Shown here: piece by piece, positions 58,718-64,000 of the stretch
How positions within the stretch are numbered: the stretch's first letter is position 1
How the letters are laid out: each line of letters begins with the position of its first letter
From: Escallonia rubra
Taxonomy: Eukaryota; Streptophyta; Magnoliopsida; Escalloniales; Escalloniaceae
Length of the DNA: 64,000 nucleotides
Direction of reading: 5' to 3'
Assembly: GCA_033065855.1 (NCBI GenBank)
Contig: JAVXUO010002626.1
Span: 152,310-216,309 of the forward strand
Notes under the pieces: model-generated
Databases searched by the model: none
What the model saw: the letters and a program-made list of their open reading frames with translations, nothing else
What the model was told of the DNA's origin: nothing
Made by a program: the position numbers and the translations under genes

Positions 58718-59103
58718 TTCCAGAGTTGTTATGAAATTGGGAGTATATCACTCTATGCCCTTTGTCCTTCGTGCAATGCATGTACTTATATATACTTTGA
58801 AACGGGACCACTTTATGAGATGCTACAGGTTCAACTTTATGAGATGTGACAAGCCTCTGCAATAGACTAAAGACTTGTCTTCTCACCAAAGAGACTTGTC
58901 TTGTCACCAAAGACTTGTCAACTTTATGACACGGGCATGCTATTGTCTCCAACTATTGTCATCTTCAATGTCCAGAGACTTGTCTTGTCACCAGAGATGG
59001 GCAGACTATTGTGTAGCTATCACACCAATATATTGTGTATGTGTGTGTGGGCTTATTTGTACATGTTAGCCATGCTCATCGCATTAGAACCGCCTAGGTT
59101 TAC
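58718..59103. promoter_or_regulatory. Shared region between the two divergent small genes
   Basis: 385 bp between the two start codons. TATA-like sequences occur on both strands: AAAGTATATATAAG read leftwards at 58786-58799, and CCAATATATTGTG read rightwards at 59025-59037. The block AGACTTGTCTTGTCACCA(A/G)AG recurs at about 58869, 58888, 58905 (short) and 58977. These are candidate regulator sites. Confidence 0.5.
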
Positions 59104-59538
59104 ATGGCAGGAGTTCCTGGGAGTTCTAGTCTGTGGGGACGTGAGACTGTGTGGTTGTTGTGTGAAAGGAACGACGACTACAAAGAAGTGAAGTACACAG
59201 ACCTGAGAGATTATTATTGCGGTTTATGGAGAGAATGGGCATATCGAGTTGAGGAATCAGAAGCACTACACCAAGATCTCACCACGCCGAGGGCACCTGT
59301 GCCGCAACGTCATTCACTTACTATGTCGAGGCGTAATGTTAAGCAGTGTAAGAAAGCTGTGCGCCGAATTCGTATGGAGAATAACCGGATGTTGCTGCGT
59401 AGAAAACAATTTTACATGCTTCAACTTGTGGAAGAAATGACCGAGGCTAGTGGGAGGCAGCTCAAATCAAACGAGAGAAATAATATTTTAACCAATGATC
59501 AGTACTTATCTGATGAGTATATGTCAAATGAAGAGTGA
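59104..59538 (+). CDS. Small gene of unknown family (plus-strand paralogue)
   Basis: Encodes 144 residues without interruption: MAGVPGSSSLWGRETVWLLC, YYCGLWREWAYRVEESEALH, PQRHSLTMSRRNVKQCKKAV, RRIRMENNRMLLRRKQFYML and an acidic end, LSDEYMSNEE*. Related to the minus-strand gene 58717-58287, as judged by the EWAYR/EWSYR, ENNRM and acidic-tail positions. No known domain. A Trp-rich start, a central basic helix (about residues 85-115) and an acidic tail can be seen. In-frame codons continue a little upstream of this ATG (59041 onward), so the start is provisional. Its paralogy and placement argue that it is a real element gene and not a chance frame. Confidence 0.6.
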   Translation: MAGVPGSSSLWGRETVWLLCERNDDYKEVKYTDLRDYYCGLWREWAYRVEESEALHQDLTTPRAPVPQRHSLTMSRRNVKQCKKAVRRIRMENNRMLLRRKQFYMLQLVEEMTEASGRQLKSNERNNILTNDQYLSDEYMSNEE

Positions 59539-59689
59539 TATATATATCTCTTCCTACTGCATGTTAGGATTTCATTCCAACCGGCACTTATCCACATGTC
59601 ATTCAAATTAGCGAATCCCGTCTTTTGAAGCATGTAAAATATTGGGAATTTATGTTTCTAACTACATCCGTCATACTATAATGGGCTAA

Positions 59690-60440
59690 CTAGCATGCCT
59701 AAGGTGCAATGAGCAAAAAAAAAAAGTGACAAAAAAAATTACAACATTTTGCGCAAGCTATGAATTTGGCGCTAAAGTGTGCGCGAATAGGCCCTTCATA
59801 GGAAAACCAAAAAAATAATTTGTCTCGTTTTTTGCCAAAATTCAAAGAAATGGGCTAACTAGCGCGCCTAAGGTGCAATGAGCAAAAAAAAGTGACAAAA
59901 AAAAAAACATTTTCGCAAGCTATGAATTTGGCGCTAAAGTGTGCGCGAATAGGCCCTTCATAGGAAAACCAAAAAAATAATTTGTCTAGATTTTCGCCGA
60001 AATTCATAGAAATGGGCTATATAGCGTGCCTAAGGTGCAATGAGCAAAAAAAAAGTGACAAAAAAAAAACATTTTTCGCAAGCTATGAATTTGGCGCTAA
60101 AGTGTGCGCGAATAGGCCCTTCATATGAAAACCAAAAAAATAATTTGTCTCGATTTTCGCCGAAATTCATAGAAATGGGCTATATAGCGTGCCTAAGGTG
60201 CAATGAGCAAAAAAAAAATATTTTTCGCAAGCTATGAATTTGGCGCTAAAGTGTGCGCGAATAGGCCCTTCATAGGAAAACCAAAAAAATAATTTGTCTC
60301 GATTTTCGCCGAAATTCATAGAAATGAGCTATATAGCGTGCCTAAGGTGCAATGAGCAAAAAAAAAGTGACCAAAAAAATTCCAATATTTTTCGCAAGAT
60401 ATGAATTTGGCGCTAAATTGTACACGAATAGTTTTTCGCA
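59690..60440 (+). repeat. 150-169-bp tandem array
   Basis: Five units; AAGGTGCAATGAGCAAAAAA is at 59701, 59870, 60032, 60195 and 60344 (steps 169, 162, 163, 149). Units contain GCAAGCTATGAATTTGGCGC and TGTGCGCGAATAGGCCCTTC. Step differences come from A-tract length and small deletions. No coding potential; the short frame at 60040 is repeat-derived. Confidence 0.9.
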
Positions 60441-60476
60441 AGCAAAAGGAAGACTCCCCAACACTTAGTTTTTTCC

Positions 60477-60765
60477 GGCCCTGTCCGCTATACTATATAG
60501 CGGACAGTGAAGCAGAAGGTCTTCTCCTCAACACTTAGTTTTTTTCGGCGCTATCTATGTCCGCTATACTATATAGCGGATAGTAAAGCAGAAGGAAGCC
60601 TCCCCAAAACTTAGTTTGCCTCCCCAACACTTAGTTATTTTTTTCGGCCCTATCTACGTCCGCTATACTATATGGCGGACAGTCAAGCAGAAGGAAGCAT
60701 CCCCAACACTTAGTTTTTTTTCGGCCCTATCTACGTCCGCTATACTATATAGCGGACAATCCAAC
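60477..60765 (+). repeat. 75-98-bp tandem repeat with the perfect palindrome
   Basis: Four units with GTCCGCTATA-N3-TATAGCGGAC or a one-base variant at about 60484, 60559, 60659 and 60736. Spacers contain AAGCAGAAGG and CCCAACACTTAGTTTTTTTC. The array lies between the two gene blocks of the locus, beyond the 3' end of the PMD-Ulp1 gene. Confidence 0.88.
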
Positions 60766-60990
60766 ATAAACAATCTCACTTGGTTTTTACACTTTGTTTC
60801 CCCCTGGTCAAAGCAAATCACACAGAACAAATCAAACACTCAGATCAACAACACAACGATATCTTTGAATCAAATCAACAAAATTACAACAACGATCACA
60901 TCTCAGTCAACACAAATGAAATCATCAATCGCATTCAACGATAAGATTCAAGAAGTTTAAGGACAATTAAAAAAGTCAAGCAAAATGTTA

Positions 60991-63900
60991 TTATACGCAA
61001 ACATTGTCAATTGGGGCCCTCAGCCCCGCGGGATCCCCCTCGTTACACGGATTTACAATAAATCTAATAGCTCTAGGCCGGCCATTGATAATTTGCCAAG
61101 CCATCCTATACCTAAAGCAGTCTATGCATTCTTGGCTCCAGACGGTCTTCTCGAGGCTCTCCAACCGACAGATGTAATCCATGTACATGCAGACGAAGAC
61201 ACCGCAGTCCGAGGAATTAAGTTGCTTGGGCCTACTCCTCTTCAATCGGAAAACAAGCTGCGTCCCGCGCGACGGGATCACTGGACTATCTCGGTTCTCT
61301 CGACGACGCTTACTATTGACCATTCCAGCAAATAGATTCTGCGAGACACATAATAAGCATTAAATATTAAACATAGCGAACATAATAAGATTAATCATAA
61401 TATGCAAGTTACAATAAGAAGTAAACATGATCTTACCATGGCATCCAACTCGCCTAAGCCTCGGTACATTTCAATCACACCGATCACGGGGGTATCATCG
61501 TAGAGACTGTCGAGGACTGATACGGTATTCGTTATCGGTTCATAGCAAACCAAGAACCAGTGGGAATTCACTATAGCTGGGATTAGAAACACGTCCGCCA
61601 CACCTGCACTCACTGGACTCGGCCGAGCAAGATATGCTTGTAGGTTAGCGGACGGTCTCCACTGGAGCTGGGCATTCCCCTTTCTCGCCTGCTTCCTCGC
61701 CTTGTCCCAGTCGTTATACTCTTGTACTAGGATGCCATGAAAGTAAGCATCGAGGATAAAAATGCGCGGACCATAGTTAGGCTGCTCCCGACTCATTTGC
61801 CTCATAATTTACACGTAGTGTGAGATGACAAAGTTGTCTAACCAAATTCCCGGCGCCAGCGAGGACAGTTCTTTCCACGAGGCATTGTAATCCATAGTCA
61901 GCGGGTGATCCACGTCATACGACGCTCCGTCCGGGGGGGGCCCGCTAAAATAACGGGCTTGGATTAGGTCATGTTTATGCTGCTTCAGGGGCCTGGCTGG
62001 ATGCCCTTTTGGATATTGCCCTCGGGGGTTGACCGGTTGCTCTTGCCCTCCGCCGAGGGGCAAGAGCAACGGAAGAAATTGGCCTCCAACCAACGGATCG
62101 GCCGGCTGATAATCCCCTTGGGGGGCCCCGGCCGGCTGATAATCGCCTTCGAGGGCCCCGGCCGACTGATATTGCTCGCTGGCCATTTCTTCCGCCGGCT
62201 GATATTGCCCTTCGGGGCCGCCAAGTGGTTCCGCCCACGGGACAATGGGCAGTGCCTCGTTGAAACCGTAAGGCCAGTCTTGCGTGACTTGACTCTGAGA
62301 GAGGGGTTGAGGTTCCGGGAACAAATTGAAGGTCGAGCCGTTGTAATCGGCCCACGACGCTTGAGCATGTCCCATCCCCGGTACAGAGGGACCACCAACT
62401 CCCTGGCTCACCCCTAAAGCTTGCCCGGAGGGATCAACGTTATACGGGATGCCGCCCGTATAACCCATTCCCGGGCTGTCGACCGAAGACTGTCCCGATG
62501 CTTGCCGCACAAAATTCCTGCATCCTATAGCCAGTGCAGCAGCCTGTTGGGGAAGATCCTCGCCCATTGCGCTTATCAGATCCTTCCGCTCACTCAACTT
62601 CTGGAAGAATGCAAGCGAGGCATTAACCTACATCCAAAGAGATAACAAATAAGTAACTTTAATCAGACATTTATATTCAAGACAAGTTGAGCAACTTATG
62701 AGATTGTATGCCATACGCTCGTCGATCTGACCCCTAGGCGCATACCTCGCCCCGCGTTCAAAGTTCACTGGGGCTACTCTCCTCCGCGTGATGTGGGAGT
62801 ACCACTCATCGTACTTCGCGATGCTGATAACGGGGTCCGGCTCCGAGACGATGGCCGCTAGTGTGTCCTGCCAAGAAGTCCAGAGCTCTAGTTCGGCCGC
62901 GCACAATTCTTGCTCATTGGCCTTGCCAAATCGCCTGACATCCGGTGGGTCCCTGTTAACCCTCATATCTGGGGCGCCGGCTGGCAAACCCTGCTCCAAC
63001 TCAAAATGGCGCATTGCTCGGTCTGGCAGCTGCCACTCTGCGACCTCGAAGTGGATGAGGGGTGTGCGCTGTAACCCGGAGAGCGTGAAGACGAACGACT
63101 CTTCTACCCGTCGCGCCAAACGTATGTACGGTGCCCAACGCAATTGGCCCGGAGATAGGCGGTCGAACTCCCCTCGATAGTACGTGATGTTGTGATGGGG
63201 ATCGACTCTCCTGCGGTAGTGGCTATTCTTCCGGATGTACTCCCAAGCACGCAACCGAGGCCACACTCTATCGGTTCCATCCCTACGCGTCGGTGCACCG
63301 GGAGCAAGGTGTTCATAAGACCACACCTGAGAACATGGGCAAATTATACTTATATCGTCGATTCAACAAAAGCAAAAACAAAAAAAAAACAATAACGGTA
63401 GTGGATTTATATGATATACATGCAATAGCGAGAGACATGCACATATGGCTTTGGAGTTGGGCCTCGTTGCCTTGTGCAATTCTCGGTACATATACGAAAG
63501 AACCGCTGCACCCCATGCATAATCTCCAACCTCCGCCAGGTTACCCAACAATGATAAATATCTCACGCTGACCGTGTTCTTCGATGTCGTTGGGAATAAT
63601 ATTGCCCCCACCACCCTCCAAAGGAAGGCTTGTGTGTACATCACAAGGTCACGGCCTGTATAGTTCTCCGGCAAAACCCCGTAGGTATCTACCAACCACT
63701 TCAACTTGATACCACCACTGCTAAATTGATCCTGGGGTATCGAAGTTAAGAAGTCCCTAGCGGTTCTCTTATTCGTTGCTTCTGACGGAGGAGCAATTAC
63801 CGGCCGCCCCGTCACCGGCAACCCTAAGATGAACCCTATATCTTCTAGGGTAATTGTCATCTCTCCGAGCGGGAAGTGAAACGTATTCGTTTCACTTCTC

Positions 63901-64000
63901 CACCTCTCAACAAGGGCGCCTATCAAGGCCCAGTCAAGCTGTTGAAATATCTGCCCATGCGTGAAAATCCCAAACCCAATTCCACGCAATATCCTCTTCT
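60991..64000 (-). pseudogene. PMD-Ulp1 fusion gene (plant mobile domain plus C48 cysteine protease), partial
   Basis: Enters from the right edge. The exon to 63420 encodes the plant mobile domain (DWALIGALVERWRSETNTFH, FPLGEMTITLEDIGFILGLP, WLVDTYGVLPENY). Exon 63326-about 62700 continues it (WSYEHLAPGAPTRRDG, ELEQGLPAGAP). About 62627-61812 is a low-complexity G/Q/P region with EGDYQPAGAPQGDYQPA repeats. 61805-61437 and 61338-60991 encode the Ulp1 (C48) protease: NSHWFLVCYEP (His), VLDSLYDD (Asp), QLNSSDCGVFVCMYMD (Gln and Cys). All catalytic residues are present. A TAA at 61809-61811 interrupts the frame directly before the protease. The 62700/62627 junction is unclear because no donor in the right phase is present. 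PMD proteins of the MAIN/MAIL1 type and Ulp1 genes are known passengers of plant MULEs. Confidence 0.85.

Larger units (their letters stand above)
52981..64000. mobile_element. Large Mutator-type locus (right end outside window)
   Basis: Begins at GGAAGCTGATCCGTTGATAG, just after (AT)n. It contains, in order, a FAR1/MULE transposase (+), a B3-domain gene (+), a large inverted repeat, two divergent related small genes (- and +), tandem arrays, and a PMD-Ulp1 gene (-). About twenty variants of GTCCGCTATA-N3-TATAGCGGAC lie in the non-coding parts from 53096 to 60760, tying the parts together. MULEs that also encode Ulp1-like proteases (Kaonashi type) or PMD proteins are known in plants. That all of this is one element is inference; no terminal inverted repeat partner or target duplication can be seen because the right end is missing. 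Confidence 0.55.

Noticed and set aside
1-64000. tRNA, rRNA or miRNA genes
   Set aside because: No cloverleaf with A and B boxes and no known miRNA mature sequence was recognised by eye. A covariance-model scan would be decisive.

Overview
This is a stretch of plant nuclear DNA, very probably from an angiosperm and likely a eudicot. The evidence is spliced genes with GT-AG introns, (TTTAGGG)n telomere-type repeats, a plant-specific flowering-time gene (FPA), and nested CACTA, MULE, hAT, LINE and LTR elements of plant type. The species cannot be told from the sequence. Only one host gene is clearly complete: FPA, minus strand, 24940-33123. A cytochrome b5 exon at the left edge is the only other host-type coding piece in place. 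Almost everything else is transposon.

Layout. 1-1929: cytochrome b5 exon, then nothing recognisable. 1930-2560: degraded end of a CACTA element. 2561-4440: minus-strand Ty3/gypsy remnant (gag, tRNA-Arg-type primer site, LTR), followed by minisatellites (64-bp and 68-bp units) to about 7000. 7391-7846: a second LTR type. 10389-13085: a Copia/SIRE-like LTR split by a Pack-MULE (10629-11986, perfect 9-bp target duplication) that carries the 5' part of a geranylgeranyl reductase (CHLP) gene. 14030-15777: two non-autonomous hAT-like elements. 16510-17202: a second copy of the Ty3 LTR, on the plus strand. 17203-24939: gene-poor DNA and the FPA downstream region. 24940-33350: FPA with five coding exons, a 4.3-kb first intron holding a dead LINE, and a TATA box. 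33430-34256: a MULE with perfect 9-bp target duplication, about 80 bp upstream of that TATA box.

34412-49245 is a four-layer nest. An outer CACTA element (B) carries a fragment of a hAT transposase. That fragment was split by an 11.5-kb CACTA element (A, 36764-48261), whose 3-bp duplication TAT is proven by the uninterrupted hAT paralogue at 51003. Element A in turn contains a MULE-like insertion (37007-38299). Element A encodes a TNPD/TNP2-type transposase (1127 aa when spliced) and a TNPA-like protein (416 aa when spliced). Both models are open, so it is a candidate autonomous element. 50301-52792 is the second hAT copy, with several disabling lesions.

52981-64000 looks like one large, unusual Mutator-type locus running off the right edge. 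It holds a FAR1/MULE transposase whose 766-codon frame is kept but has five stops, a captured B3-domain gene, a divergent pair of related small genes of no known family, a 133-bp inverted repeat able to form a hairpin RNA, several tandem arrays, and a plant-mobile-domain (PMD) plus Ulp1-protease gene. About twenty copies of a palindrome, GTCCGCTATA-N3-TATAGCGGAC or variants, are spread through its non-coding parts only. The B3 gene, the small gene pair, the PMD-Ulp1 gene and the dispersed motif are the best candidate for an undescribed transposon accessory system.
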